From Hyphomicrobiales bacterium (GTDB lineage: Bacteria > Pseudomonadota > Alphaproteobacteria > Rhizobiales > Rhizobiaceae), in contig UBYA01000008.1 in assembly GCA_900469615.1 (NCBI GenBank), forward strand, positions 248,001 through 312,000: DNA of 64,000 nt, read 5' to 3'. A model generated the notes under the pieces. It was not told the origin of the DNA. It made no database searches and saw only the letters and a list, made by a program, of their open reading frames with translations. The translations under genes and the position numbers were made by a program. Positions 25,561 through 33,803 of this stretch are shown here, one piece after another. Positions within the stretch are counted from its first letter, which is position 1. The number at the start of each line of letters is the position of its first letter.

Positions 25561-26520
25561 ATGAAGACTCCGATGGTTGCCAGCCGACAGAATTGGTTTA
25601 TTCGCAACCGAATGATGCTGCTGACCCTCGCTGTCGTCGTGGCTTATGCCGCCTTCATCGAGTGGTTCTGGGGCTGGAGCTCCATCCTGGCGCAATGGGG
25701 CAAGGTCGGCGCCTTGCCGATCCTTCTGGCGCTTGCGCTTCTGACCGGCACCTACTTCCTGCGCACCTGGCGCATCTACGATTATTTCCCGAAGGAAACA
25801 TCAGGCCATTTCGCAGCGCTTTTCCGCGTCACGCAGGTCCATAATCTCTTGAACATCATGATGCCGTTCCGCACTGGCGAGACCAGCTTCCCGGTGCTGA
25901 TGCGCTCGGAATTCGGCATCCCGCTGGCGCGCGGCACCTCGGCGCTGTTCGTCATGCGGCTGCTCGACCTGCATGCGTTGCTTGCGGCGGCCGGCATCGG
26001 TCTTGCGCTTGCCTCGCCCTATCATGTCCTGGCCTGGATCGTGTGGGCGGTCTTCCTGCTGCTGCCCGTTGCGGGTTTTGCCTCCCGCCGGCCGCTGATC
26101 CGTCTTGCTGCTCGCATCCTGCCGAAGAAGGCGCAAGGGCTGGTGCATGAGCTGGAACGCGGCCTGCCGGTCGATATCAGAGCCTTTGCGCGCGCCTGGC
26201 TGACGACGATCGTCAACTGGCTGGTCAAGGTCGTGGTGCTCGCCTGGGCGCTTGGTCTCATGAACGTCACGCCGCTGTCTGCAAGCTTCGGCGGCGCTCT
26301 CGGCGGCGAATTGTCCTCCGTCCTGCCGGTGCATGCGCCGGGCGGCGTCGGCACCTATCCGGCCGGCATCACCGCCGGGGCGATGGCGTTCGGGGCTTCG
26401 AGCGAGAAGGCGGCAATCGAAAACCTGGCGCAGGCCAGCATCAACGCTCATCTCCTGATCGTGGTTTCGGCGCTGACGGGCACCGCGATCGGACTGCTTG
26501 CCTCGCGCAAGCGTGCCTGA
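25561..26520 (+). CDS. LPG synthase-like transmembrane protein (UPF0104)
   Basis: A 319-residue polytopic membrane protein of the lysylphosphatidylglycerol synthase transmembrane (UPF0104) family, with the flippase-type domain but no aminoacyl-transferase domain. About eight hydrophobic segments are visible, with the conserved motif MPFRTGETSFPVLMR near residue 100 and SSVLPVHAPGGVGTYPAG near residue 255. It starts 95 bases from the divergent GT2 gene. Members of this family are often found with polyprenyl-linked glycosyltransferases, so a role in moving or organising a lipid-linked sugar is plausible but inferred. It ends six bases from the convergent sigma-factor gene. Confidence 0.88.
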   Translation: MKTPMVASRQNWFIRNRMMLLTLAVVVAYAAFIEWFWGWSSILAQWGKVGALPILLALALLTGTYFLRTWRIYDYFPKETSGHFAALFRVTQVHNLLNIMMPFRTGETSFPVLMRSEFGIPLARGTSALFVMRLLDLHALLAAAGIGLALASPYHVLAWIVWAVFLLLPVAGFASRRPLIRLAARILPKKAQGLVHELERGLPVDIRAFARAWLTTIVNWLVKVVVLAWALGLMNVTPLSASFGGALGGELSSVLPVHAPGGVGTYPAGITAGAMAFGASSEKAAIENLAQASINAHLLIVVSALTGTAIGLLASRKRA

Positions 26521-26526
26521 TCGCAT

Positions 26527-27783
26527 CTATCGCGAAGCTTTGCCGCCGAGCTCGGCCAGGCGCCAGCGCAGAAATGCCTGCTCCGGTCCTTGCTGGCATA
26601 GCGAAAGCGCCGTTTCGTAGGCTTGCCGCGCCTCGTCCGGCCGTTCGAGCCGGCGCAGGAAATCGGCTTTTGCGGCATGGGCGAGGTGATAGCGCGCCAT
26701 GCGCTCTTCCTTCAGCAAGCCGTCGACGATGGCAAGGGCGGCCGCCGGGCCGTCGCGCATCGATACGGCCACGGCTCGATTGAGCTCGATCACCGGGGAA
26801 GGGCTGGCCGTCAAGAGCAGATCATAAAGCATCACGATTTGCCGCCAATCGGTGTCATTGGCTGTCGCGGCGCGGGCATGTTCGGCAGCGATCGCCGCTT
26901 GCAGGGCATAGGTGCCGACGTCTGCCGCGGACATCGCATTTGCGGACAATGCCAGACCTTCGCGGATCTGGCCGCGGTCCCAGAGCGAGCGATCCTGATC
27001 GGCAAGCAGCACCAGTTCGCCGGCCGCATCGGTGCGGGCAAGCCGCCGCGAATCCTGCAGAAGCATGATCGCAAGCAGCCCTTCGACCTCCGGATCCGGC
27101 AGCAGTTGCAACAGCAGCCTGCCGAGGCGAATGGCTTCGGACGCGAGATCGGCACGGACGATGGCTGGGCCGGAGGATGCGGAATAGCCCTCGTTGAAGA
27201 CGAGGTAGACGACACGCAGCACCTGCGCCAGCCGTTCCGGCAGCTCGGCCTTGCCGGGCACTTCATAGGGAATATGGGCGGCGCGGATGCGGTTCTTGGC
27301 GCGGACGATGCGCTGCGCGACGGTGGGCGCCGGGATCAGGAAGGCATGGGCGATCTCTTCCGTCGTCAACCGGCAGACCTCGCGCAGCGCCATCGCCATG
27401 CGCGCCTCGGCCGGTATGGCGGGATGGCAGCAAGTGAAGATCAGCCGCAGCATGTCGTCCTCGATCTCCGGGCCTTCGGCGGTCTCCATCGCCTCTCCCT
27501 CCGGATAAAGGCTGTCGGCGATGTCCGAACGAGCGGCATCGAAGCGCGTCCGCCGCCGGATATGGTCGATGGCGCGAAAGCGTCCAGCGGAGACGAGCCA
27601 GGCGTAAGGATTGGCGGGGATCGTCTCTTCCGTCCATTGTCGGGCCGCTGCCGCAAAGGCATCGTGGAGCGCTTCCTCCGCCCGGTCGAAATCGCCGAGC
27701 AGACGGATCAGTGTTGACAGCACGCGGCGCGAGTGGCTGCGATAGATGCTGTCGATGGTCTGGCGCGGCGACACGGGTGTCAA
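26527..27783 (-). CDS. ECF sigma factor, ECF42 type with C-terminal TPR domain
   Basis: A 418-residue extracytoplasmic-function sigma factor. Sigma-2 includes LGDFDRAEEALHDAFAAAARQW and the RFRAIDHIRRR -10-recognition part. Sigma-4 includes RLTTEEIAHAFLIPAPTVAQRIVRAKNRIR. A long C-terminal extension (DUF6596/TPR-like, about residues 190-418) is the mark of the ECF42 group. ECF42 genes are classically linked to DGPF/YciI-like proteins, and three of these lie just upstream here. The start is TTG at 27783, with GGAGG about five bases upstream, and overlaps the stop of the preceding gene. No anti-sigma factor gene is present, as expected for ECF42, where the extension is thought to regulate activity. 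Confidence 0.93.
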   Translation of the reverse strand: MTPVSPRQTIDSIYRSHSRRVLSTLIRLLGDFDRAEEALHDAFAAAARQWTEETIPANPYAWLVSAGRFRAIDHIRRRTRFDAARSDIADSLYPEGEAMETAEGPEIEDDMLRLIFTCCHPAIPAEARMAMALREVCRLTTEEIAHAFLIPAPTVAQRIVRAKNRIRAAHIPYEVPGKAELPERLAQVLRVVYLVFNEGYSASSGPAIVRADLASEAIRLGRLLLQLLPDPEVEGLLAIMLLQDSRRLARTDAAGELVLLADQDRSLWDRGQIREGLALSANAMSAADVGTYALQAAIAAEHARAATANDTDWRQIVMLYDLLLTASPSPVIELNRAVAVSMRDGPAAALAIVDGLLKEERMARYHLAHAAKADFLRRLERPDEARQAYETALSLCQQGPEQAFLRWRLAELGGKASR

Positions 27784-28157
27784 TCCGCCTCCGCCAGGTC
27801 GCCCCGCAGGGTCAGGATACGAACCGGGCGAATTTCTATGGCGCCGTAACGCGCCGAAGGGATGCGCCGGGCGATGTCGGCCGCACCATCCAGATCAGGC
27901 GCCTCGATGAGGTAGAAGCCGGCCAGATGCTCCTTCGTTTCCACGAATGGCCCGTCCGTTATCGAGAATGCATTGCCGTCCGGTCGGATGACGATCGACT
28001 TGTCGCGAAGCGCCAACGCATCCGAAACGATCAGGGCGCCGTCCCGCCGCAAACCCTCGTCGAAGACAAAGTGCTCGGCGATCAGGTGGTTCATCTCGCT
28101 TTGCGTCAGCCGGCTATCGACATCGACGGAGGTGTAGATCAGGCATAGAAACCGCAT
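27780..28157 (-). CDS. DGPF/YciI-like protein, third copy
   Basis: A 125-residue ferredoxin-like-fold protein of the YCII-related (DGPF) family. The motif SITDGPFVETKEHLAGFYLIE is present in the middle and a conserved GAIEIRPV near the end. AAGGA lies about six bases before the ATG at 28157. An ATG 21 bases earlier overlaps the previous stop and is less well placed. Its stop overlaps the TTG start of the ECF42 sigma gene. The biochemical role of the family is not established; it is tied to ECF42 regulation by genomic association. Confidence 0.92.
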   Translation of the reverse strand: MRFLCLIYTSVDVDSRLTQSEMNHLIAEHFVFDEGLRRDGALIVSDALALRDKSIVIRPDGNAFSITDGPFVETKEHLAGFYLIEAPDLDGAADIARRIPSARYGAIEIRPVRILTLRGDLAEAD

Positions 28158-28174
28158 GTCATTTCCTTTCTCAG

Positions 28175-28537
28175 TCATTCGTCCGGAAAGCGGATATCGA
28201 AGGCGCCGCGCACCTCAATCATGCCGTAACGGGCAACGGGGAAGGTGGCCGCTATTCGTGTCGCTTCCTCCATGTCCCGCGCCTCGATCAGCACGAAGCC
28301 GCCGAGATGCTCCTTGATTTCGGCGAAAGGTCCGTCGGTGACGGCGGTTTCGTCACGACGCACCCGAACCGTCCTCGCTGTCTCCGGCTCGCGCAAGGCA
28401 TTGGCGACGATGAGGTGGCCGCTGGCGCGCAGCCGGTTGTCGTTGTCGATCGAATCCTGCGTCAGCTTTCGCCCTTCCTCTTCCGAAAGCTTGGCGATCT
28501 CGGCGGTCTCGAACCAGACCTGGCAAAGAAATTTCAT
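28175..28537 (-). CDS. DGPF/YciI-like protein, second copy
   Basis: A 120-residue YCII-related protein with AVTDGPFAEIKEHLGGFVLIEARDMEEA, the signature segment. It starts at an ATG at 28537 with GAGGAGG seven bases upstream and begins 10 bases after the stop of the first copy. It is closely similar to the first copy at its N-terminus (MKxLCQVWF), pointing to tandem duplication within the operon. Confidence 0.92.
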   Translation of the reverse strand: MKFLCQVWFETAEIAKLSEEEGRKLTQDSIDNDNRLRASGHLIVANALREPETARTVRVRRDETAVTDGPFAEIKEHLGGFVLIEARDMEEATRIAATFPVARYGMIEVRGAFDIRFPDE

Positions 28538-28547
28538 CGTAGCCTCC

Positions 28548-28907
28548 TCAAACGTCCGGACCGAAAGAGTGGATGGGCCGAACCTCGATACTGCCGAGCT
28601 TGGCGAGCGGGATGCCGGCGGCAACGCGGATCGCATCGTTGAGGTCCCTGGCTTCGATCAGGATGAAGCCGCCGAGATGTTCCTTGGTTTCGATAAAAGG
28701 TCCGTCCGTCACCGACGCCTCGCCGTTGCGGACCCGCACCGTCACCGCCGAGCGTGGCGATTGCAGCGCTTCGGCATGGATCATGTGGCCGCTCGCCATC
28801 AGATCGCGGTCATAGCCGAGTGAATCCGAATCCAGCTTGTGCTTTTCCTCTTTCGTCATGGTGTCGAGTATCGTGCCGTCGAACCAGACCTGGCAGAGAT
28901 ATTTCAT
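28548..28907 (-). CDS. DGPF/YciI-like protein, first copy
   Basis: A 119-residue YCII-related protein and the promoter-proximal gene of the ECF42 operon. It contains SVTDGPFIETKEHLGGFILIEARDLNDA and starts MKYLCQVWF. The ATG at 28907 is preceded by GGAGA at seven bases. A longer upstream frame is not credible because it lacks family similarity. The operon promoter should lie between 28908 and 29063 and is the natural target of the sigma factor. Confidence 0.92.
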   Translation of the reverse strand: MKYLCQVWFDGTILDTMTKEEKHKLDSDSLGYDRDLMASGHMIHAEALQSPRSAVTVRVRNGEASVTDGPFIETKEHLGGFILIEARDLNDAIRVAAGIPLAKLGSIEVRPIHSFGPDV

Positions 28908-29063
28908 CGCAGCGTCTCCTCTCCCGATTTTGCTGACAGCCATGGACGAGCGGCCGCCAAGCAAATCGACATCCCGATCCGCAGCATGACAAAAATTTCC
29001 GGCTCTGTCGAAAACGGACGACGCCGGTCGACCAGTTCCGTCATCACCAGAGGAGCGACGGAA

Positions 29064-29294
29064 ATGTACAGCCTGGAAGCTGCAATCGTGCATTATTGGC
29101 AAAGAAAGACGTTGTCGGAAGCGGAACTGCTGGAGGTGGCGGATGCCGGGAGGGTCGTGTTCCGTATCTGGATCGGATTTGCGGGTTTCGCCCTGCTGAT
29201 CCTGTGCCTGAGCTTGGGGGCCGCACCGAACGACGAACGGCCGCAAGTCGCGGCCGCTGACAGGATGATTTCGGTGTCCGTTGACGGACGATAG
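29064..29294 (+). CDS. Small single-span membrane protein, 76 residues
   Basis: A frame starting at ATG 29064 with AGGAG about ten bases upstream. An N-terminal polar segment (YSLEAAIVHYWQRKTLSEAELLEV) is followed by one strongly hydrophobic stretch, IWIGFAGFALLILCLSLGA (about residues 34-54), and a short polar tail. No family is recognised. It diverges from the DGPF/ECF42 operon, and its stop is 17 bases from the end of the convergent amn. Frame and hydrophobic pattern make it plausible. Confidence 0.6.
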   Translation: MYSLEAAIVHYWQRKTLSEAELLEVADAGRVVFRIWIGFAGFALLILCLSLGAAPNDERPQVAAADRMISVSVDGR

Positions 29295-29311
29295 GCTCGA
29301 AACCCCGGCGC

Positions 29312-30814
29312 TTATTGGAACGCCGTTTCGAAGAAGCTGCGCAGCTTGCGCGAATGCAGCTTCTCCGGCGGCATTTCGGCCAGCTTCTGGATCGCGCGGA
29401 TGCCGATCTGCAGATGCTGGTTCACCTGGGTTCGGTAGAAGGCGGTCGCCATGCCCGGCAGCTTCAGCTCGCCATGCAACGGCTTGTCCGAGACGCAGAG
29501 AAGCGTGCCGTAGGGGACACGGAAACGGAAGCCGTTGGCGGCGATCGTCGCCGATTCCATGTCGAGCGCGACGGCGCGGGCCTGCGACAGGCGCTTGACC
29601 GGGCCTGCCTGGTCGCGCAGTTCCCAGTTGCGGTTGTCGATGGTGCCGACGGTTCCCGTGCGCATGATGCGCTTCAACTCGAAGCCTTCATAACCGGTGA
29701 TTTCGGCAACGGCGGCTTCCAGCGCCACCTGCACTTCGGCCAGCGCCGGGATCGGCACCCAGACCGGCAGGTCGTCGTCCAGAACGTGGTCCTCGCGCAT
29801 ATAGGCATGGGCGAGCACATAGTCGCCGAGGCGCTGGCTGTTGCGCAGGCCCGCGCAGTGGCCGAGCATCAGCCATGCATGCGGGCGCAGAACGGCGACG
29901 TGGTCGGTGATCGTCTTGGCGTTGGAGGGGCCGACGCCGATATTGATCATGGTGATGCCGGCATGCCCCTTCTTCTTCAGATGGTAGGCCGGCATCTGCG
30001 GCAGCCGCGGCGGCGACGTATCGCCCTCCGGCTGGCTTGCGCCGGCCGGTGTGATGATGTTGCCGGGCTCTACGAAGGCCGTGTAGCCTCCGCCGCCTTC
30101 GGCCATCAGGTCGCGCGCCCACTTGCAGAACTCGTCGATATAGAACTGGTAGTTCGTGAACAGCACGAAATTCTGGAAATGCGCCGCGCTGGTCGCCGTG
30201 TAATGGACGAGGCGGGCCAGCGAATAGTCGATGCGCTGCGCGGTAAAGGGCGCAAGCGGCGACGGCTCGCCCGGCGGCGGGATGTATTCGCCGTTGGCGA
30301 TCTCGTCGTCGGTGGTGTTCAGGTCGGGCGTATCGAAGAGGTCGCGCAACGGAATGTCCTCGAAGGCCGTGGCGGAAGCCTCGACATAGGCGCCTTCGCC
30401 GAACGCGAAGTGCAGCGGAATCGGCGTGGTCGATTCCGACACCACCACCGGCACGTTATGGCTGCGCATCAGCAGCGTCAGCTGCTCCGTGAGATAGTGC
30501 TTGAAGAGATGAGGGCGCGTGATCGTCGTGGTATAGACGCCGGGCGCCGTGACATGACCGTAGGAGAGACGCGAATCGACATGGCTGAAGCTGGTGGTCT
30601 CGATGCTCACCTGCGGATAGAAGGCCCGATAGCGGGTCGTGACCGGCGCTCCCTTGGCGAGCTTGGTGAAATTGTCGATCAGGAACGCGGTATTGCGCTC
30701 GTAAAGCTCCGTCAGCGCATCGACGGCCTTTGCCGGATCGTTGAAGGTCCGCGGCTGGAACGGGCTTGGGGAGGAGATGTCGTTGGGTGAAAAAGAAGAG
30801 ATTCTGTTGCTCAT
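29312..30814 (-). CDS. amn: AMP nucleosidase
   Basis: Hydrolyses AMP to adenine and ribose 5-phosphate, controlling adenylate pools. It has 500 residues, the full length of the bacterial Amn family. The N-terminal regulatory part is followed by the nucleoside phosphorylase-like C-terminal domain. That domain includes GHAGITMINIGVGPSNAKT, HAWLMLGHCAGLRNSQRLGDYVLAHAYMRED and the substrate-binding segment ARAVALDMESATIAANGFRF. The start has no strong ribosome binding site visible, but the N-terminus matches the family length. It stands alone, with small secreted-protein genes upstream. Confidence 0.96.
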   Translation of the reverse strand: MSNRISSFSPNDISSPSPFQPRTFNDPAKAVDALTELYERNTAFLIDNFTKLAKGAPVTTRYRAFYPQVSIETTSFSHVDSRLSYGHVTAPGVYTTTITRPHLFKHYLTEQLTLLMRSHNVPVVVSESTTPIPLHFAFGEGAYVEASATAFEDIPLRDLFDTPDLNTTDDEIANGEYIPPPGEPSPLAPFTAQRIDYSLARLVHYTATSAAHFQNFVLFTNYQFYIDEFCKWARDLMAEGGGGYTAFVEPGNIITPAGASQPEGDTSPPRLPQMPAYHLKKKGHAGITMINIGVGPSNAKTITDHVAVLRPHAWLMLGHCAGLRNSQRLGDYVLAHAYMREDHVLDDDLPVWVPIPALAEVQVALEAAVAEITGYEGFELKRIMRTGTVGTIDNRNWELRDQAGPVKRLSQARAVALDMESATIAANGFRFRVPYGTLLCVSDKPLHGELKLPGMATAFYRTQVNQHLQIGIRAIQKLAEMPPEKLHSRKLRSFFETAFQ

Positions 30815-30900
30815 GCGCCATTATAGAGTGTCGTCGGTTACAAGCAAACGACGTTGCAAGCCATGGTTCGGATTCTCGCAGCTATTTTTGCAGCGGACCC

Positions 30901-30932
30901 CGAGGCTCGCGCATCTTCATGCGCGGGCCTCG
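30901..30932 (-). terminator. 14-bp hairpin after a small secreted protein gene
   Basis: A near-perfect 14-bp stem (30901-30914 with 30919-30932, loop CTTC, one wobble pair) begins directly after the stop codon of the small gene at 30933. It lacks a T tract on the minus strand. It probably protects or ends that short transcript. Confidence 0.55.
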
Positions 30933-31109
30933 TTATTGGATGGTCGTGCAATAGGGCGTGCCGGTCTGTGCGCAGGTAAAGCTTGCGCCGAAATGCGATT
31001 GCGCGCCGCTGCGGCCCGCGTGTTCGACCGCAACCGAGAAGCTGAATGCAAAAATGGCGGCAGACAGCATGATGATGACGAAACGCCGTGCCATGATGAT
31101 AGAATTCAT
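30933..31109 (-). CDS. Small secreted or membrane-anchored protein, 58 residues
   Basis: A 58-residue frame reading MNSIIMARRFVIIMLSAAIF and ending CAQTGTPYCTTIQ, followed directly by a stop codon and a strong hairpin. Residues 7-27 form a basic, then hydrophobic signal-like segment with a likely cleavage region near SVAVEHA. Two cysteines in the short tail could form a disulfide. An AAGGA lies too close to the first ATG and too far from the second (31094), so the exact start is uncertain. No family is recognised, but signal-like N-terminus plus 3' hairpin argue for a real gene. Confidence 0.6.
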   Translation of the reverse strand: MNSIIMARRFVIIMLSAAIFAFSFSVAVEHAGRSGAQSHFGASFTCAQTGTPYCTTIQ

Positions 31110-31314
31110 GTCCTTGGCCCTACCCGTGCCCTATACTGGACATTGTTTTGCCATGGTCAGCCTGAACAGGTGCTGAGACGCCGGTTCATCCGGCGTTCAG
31201 AAATATTACCGGTTTCAAGCTGATGCACATGCCCGTCCTTGGGCAAGCAACAAGGGGTCGCCAGCCGATGGCGGCCAGATCCGAAAGGCTTTTCCGGAAA
31301 AGAAAAGCGTCGCC

Positions 31315-31653
31315 TCAGAGCCTCGTCCAGGTCTGTGACTTGCAGAATACCTTGAGCACGCAGCCCTTCATCTTCACGCTGTTGCCGCTGATGGTGCCGG
31401 AGCCGCTATAGGTCTTGTTCTCGGAAGGGTCGGTGAGTTCGCCTGTGTAGCTGCCGTCTTTGCCCTGCATCCTGCCAATCTGCCTGCCGGCATATTTGCC
31501 CGTTTTCAACGTCACGCAATAGCTGTCGGCGCAGGGCGCGATGGCGGCGGTGTCGCCGTCGAGTGTTTTCCAGTTGCCGACGATCGGCTCTTCGGCAAGG
31601 GCCGCACTCGCGCTCAGAAGCAGCGCGGAAGCAAGAATGGTAGCGCGGATCAC
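31315..31653 (-). CDS. Secreted DUF2147 family protein
   Basis: A 112-residue exported protein. The N-terminus (IRATILASALLLSASAALAEE) is a clear signal peptide with cleavage after ALA. The mature part (IVGNWKTLDGDTAAIAPC) fits the DUF2147 beta-barrel-like family, with paired cysteines near CADSYCVTLKTGKYAGRQIGRM. The start chosen is GTG at 31653 because GGAGG lies about nine bases upstream; the ATG at 31692 has no ribosome binding site. The family function is unknown. Confidence 0.85.
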   Translation of the reverse strand: MIRATILASALLLSASAALAEEPIVGNWKTLDGDTAAIAPCADSYCVTLKTGKYAGRQIGRMQGKDGSYTGELTDPSENKTYSGSGTISGNSVKMKGCVLKVFCKSQTWTRL

Positions 31654-32119
31654 AGCGTTTTTCCTCCCCAGGCGCCCGCCCGGTTCGATCACCGGGAATG
31701 CGGGCGAGATTATCTAACGCGAACGTAAAGGTAAATACGATTTTCAGGGATGCAAACCTTCGGCCCTTCCGGCCTCCGCATCCCGGCAAAATCCTGCATC
31801 GGATTGAAACGCGCTCTTTTTGTGGTGAAGAAAGCGTTTAAATCCAAATCCTAACGGAAGGTTAAGCTCGCTTGAAAATCCTTAATTTGCAAGGGAAGCG
31901 ATGTTTAACAAAATCCCAAGTTTACCAAGCATTTGTACTTTGTTTGCATCGAATTAAGCATGCATTTTAGGCGTTTTTTGAAAGCCGTCTGCGATAGTGA
32001 AGCCATCAAACGAGCGGGGCAAACCCGCCGGCCGGACGAGCCGGAAAGCCGCGAACGACGGCAAGGTTCGGACGGAAAACAGGGCAGATACGAACAGAAG
32101 CAAGACAGGGATATAACCA
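31654..32119. other. 466-base intergenic region
   Basis: No gene is supported here. The left half holds the DUF2147 promoter region. The part 31800-31980 is AT-rich compared with its surroundings, with short TTTAAATCC-like runs, and may be the promoter area of the SEL1-type gene. No clear boxes or operator are seen. Confidence 0.4.
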
Positions 32120-32383
32120 ATGGCACGCTTTGAAACACCGATGTCTGGAATGGCCATGATGGGTGGTAACAGCGCCGATGCTCTTTGCGAGCTGGGCGTC
32201 AACTACGCGACCGGCAGGGGCTGCGCCGCAGATCTCGTTGCCGCCCACAAATGGTTGAATATCGCCGCCATTCGTGGCAGCGAGCGCGCCGCCGAGCTTC
32301 GCGCCGACGTCGCCGCGACCTTGACCAAGATGCAGCTCGCCGCAGCGCTCCGCGCCGCCCGCGAGTGGATGACCACGCACTGA
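32120..32383 (+). CDS. SEL1-like repeat protein
   Basis: An 87-residue protein containing one SEL1-type TPR-like repeat: CELGVNYATGRGCAADLVAAHKWLNIAA (about residues 23-50). An alpha-helical tail, TLTKMQLAAALRAAREWM, follows. It has no signal peptide. Such short SEL1 proteins are frequent in rhizobia and are presumed to be protein-protein adaptors. No partner is visible next to it. Confidence 0.85.
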   Translation: MARFETPMSGMAMMGGNSADALCELGVNYATGRGCAADLVAAHKWLNIAAIRGSERAAELRADVAATLTKMQLAAALRAAREWMTTH

Positions 32384-32467
32384 GGCGTGCCGCAAGGAAT
32401 ACGACTTACTGACTGACCTCGAAGGAGGGGTGTCGGCGGTCGATGGAGAGGCGAGCGCCGAAATGAC

Positions 32468-32505
32468 GAAAACCGCGACCGGCCGGAACAAGGCCGGCGC
32501 GGTTT
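32468..32505. terminator. Bidirectional terminator downstream of the SEL1 gene
   Basis: The stem AACCGCG-A-CCGGCC pairs with GGCCGG-CGCGGTT (one bulge) and is flanked by AAAA and TTTC. It lies between the SEL1-like gene and the end of the convergent aminotransferase gene. Confidence 0.65.
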
Positions 32506-32576
32506 CGCCGTTTGAGGAGGGGCCTGCGAAACGCGCGGGCAGGAGCGGCCGGCGATTGCCGGAGACACCCAGAAAG

Positions 32577-33689
32577 TCAGCCGATGGCCTTCAACACCTT
32601 CGGCAGCGCATCGGCGAGCAGATCCAGATCCCGTCCGGGGCCGACGCTGATGCGGATGCAGCGGTTGAGCGGCGCAACGCCCGGCATGCGGATGAAGACG
32701 CCGTGCTGAATCAGCCCGTCGACGATGGCGCGGGCATAGGTGCCATCGCGGCCGCAATCGATGGCGACGAAATTGGTGGCGGAGGCAAGCGGCAAAAGCC
32801 CGTTATCGCGGGCAATCGCGCCGATGTCCTCGCGTGCCGCCCGGATCTTGCCGACCACTTCGGAAAGATAGGCCTGATCCTTGAGCGCGGCGAGGGCGGC
32901 CACGGTCGCCAGCCTGTTCATGCCGAAATGATTGCGGATCTTGTCGAAGGTCAGCACCGTCTCGGGCGTGCCGATGGCATAGCCGACGCGGGCGCCGGCC
33001 AGCCCATAGGCCTTGGAGAAGGTGCGGGTGCGCAGGACATTCGGCAGTCCGATCAGGGCGGAGATATCAGGCAGCGCGCTTTCGGGCCCCGTCTCGCTAT
33101 AGGCTTCATCGAGAATCAGCAGGCAGTTTTCCGGCAGCGCCCGGGCAAAGGCGACGATCTTGTCCGCATCCCACCAGCTTCCCATCGGATTGTCGGGGTT
33201 GGCGAAATAGACCAGCGGCGCATTCTCGCGCTTGACCGCTTCCAGCAACCCGTCAAGGTCTTCGCGATCATCGACATAGGGCACGGTGACAAGGCGGCCC
33301 CCGAAGCCGGCGACATGGAAATTGAAGGTCGGATAGCCGCCGAGCGAGGTCACGACCGGCGTGCCCGGTTCGATCACCATGCGCGCGATCAGGCCGAGCA
33401 GGCTGTCGATGCCTTCGCCGACGGCGATATTGGCCGCCTGCACGCCGAGATGCGCCGCAAGCGCCTGCTTCAGCTCGAAATTTTCCGGATCGTTGTACAT
33501 CCAGATGTCGCCCGTGCGCTCGCGCATGGCGGCGAGAACGGAGGGGGCGGGCCCGAAGCCATTTTCATTGGCGCCGATGCGGGCCTTGACGCTCAGCCCG
33601 CGCTGGCGCTCCAGCGCTTCGGGGCCGACGAAAGGTACGGTGGAGGGAAGGGCGCTGATCAGCGGCGTGAAGCGCGAGAAGGCGGACAT
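32577..33689 (-). CDS. HisC-like class I/II aminotransferase
   Basis: A 370-residue fold-type-I PLP aminotransferase resembling histidinol-phosphate aminotransferases. Signatures are ANENGFGPAPSVLAAM (substrate-binding loop), VYFANPDNPMGSWW, LDEAYSETG and the PLP lysine in TRTFSKAYGLAGARVGYAIG. The N-terminus begins MSAFSRFTPLISALPSTVPFVGPE at 33689, and the longer upstream frame was rejected as not family-like. No histidine biosynthetic genes are nearby, so it may act on another amino acid or in a side pathway. The HisC label is by family only. Confidence 0.9.
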   Translation of the reverse strand: MSAFSRFTPLISALPSTVPFVGPEALERQRGLSVKARIGANENGFGPAPSVLAAMRERTGDIWMYNDPENFELKQALAAHLGVQAANIAVGEGIDSLLGLIARMVIEPGTPVVTSLGGYPTFNFHVAGFGGRLVTVPYVDDREDLDGLLEAVKRENAPLVYFANPDNPMGSWWDADKIVAFARALPENCLLILDEAYSETGPESALPDISALIGLPNVLRTRTFSKAYGLAGARVGYAIGTPETVLTFDKIRNHFGMNRLATVAALAALKDQAYLSEVVGKIRAAREDIGAIARDNGLLPLASATNFVAIDCGRDGTYARAIVDGLIQHGVFIRMPGVAPLNRCIRISVGPGRDLDLLADALPKVLKAIG

Positions 33690-33803
33690 GCTGGCATTGT
33701 TTCCCGAATTCAGTTGCAAGGCGAAGGACAATAGGCCCTTGGCGGGCCGTTGCAAGAGCGGAAAGGCGCTGCTTCCGAATTGCGTCGGCACCGGATAATC
33801 CCG

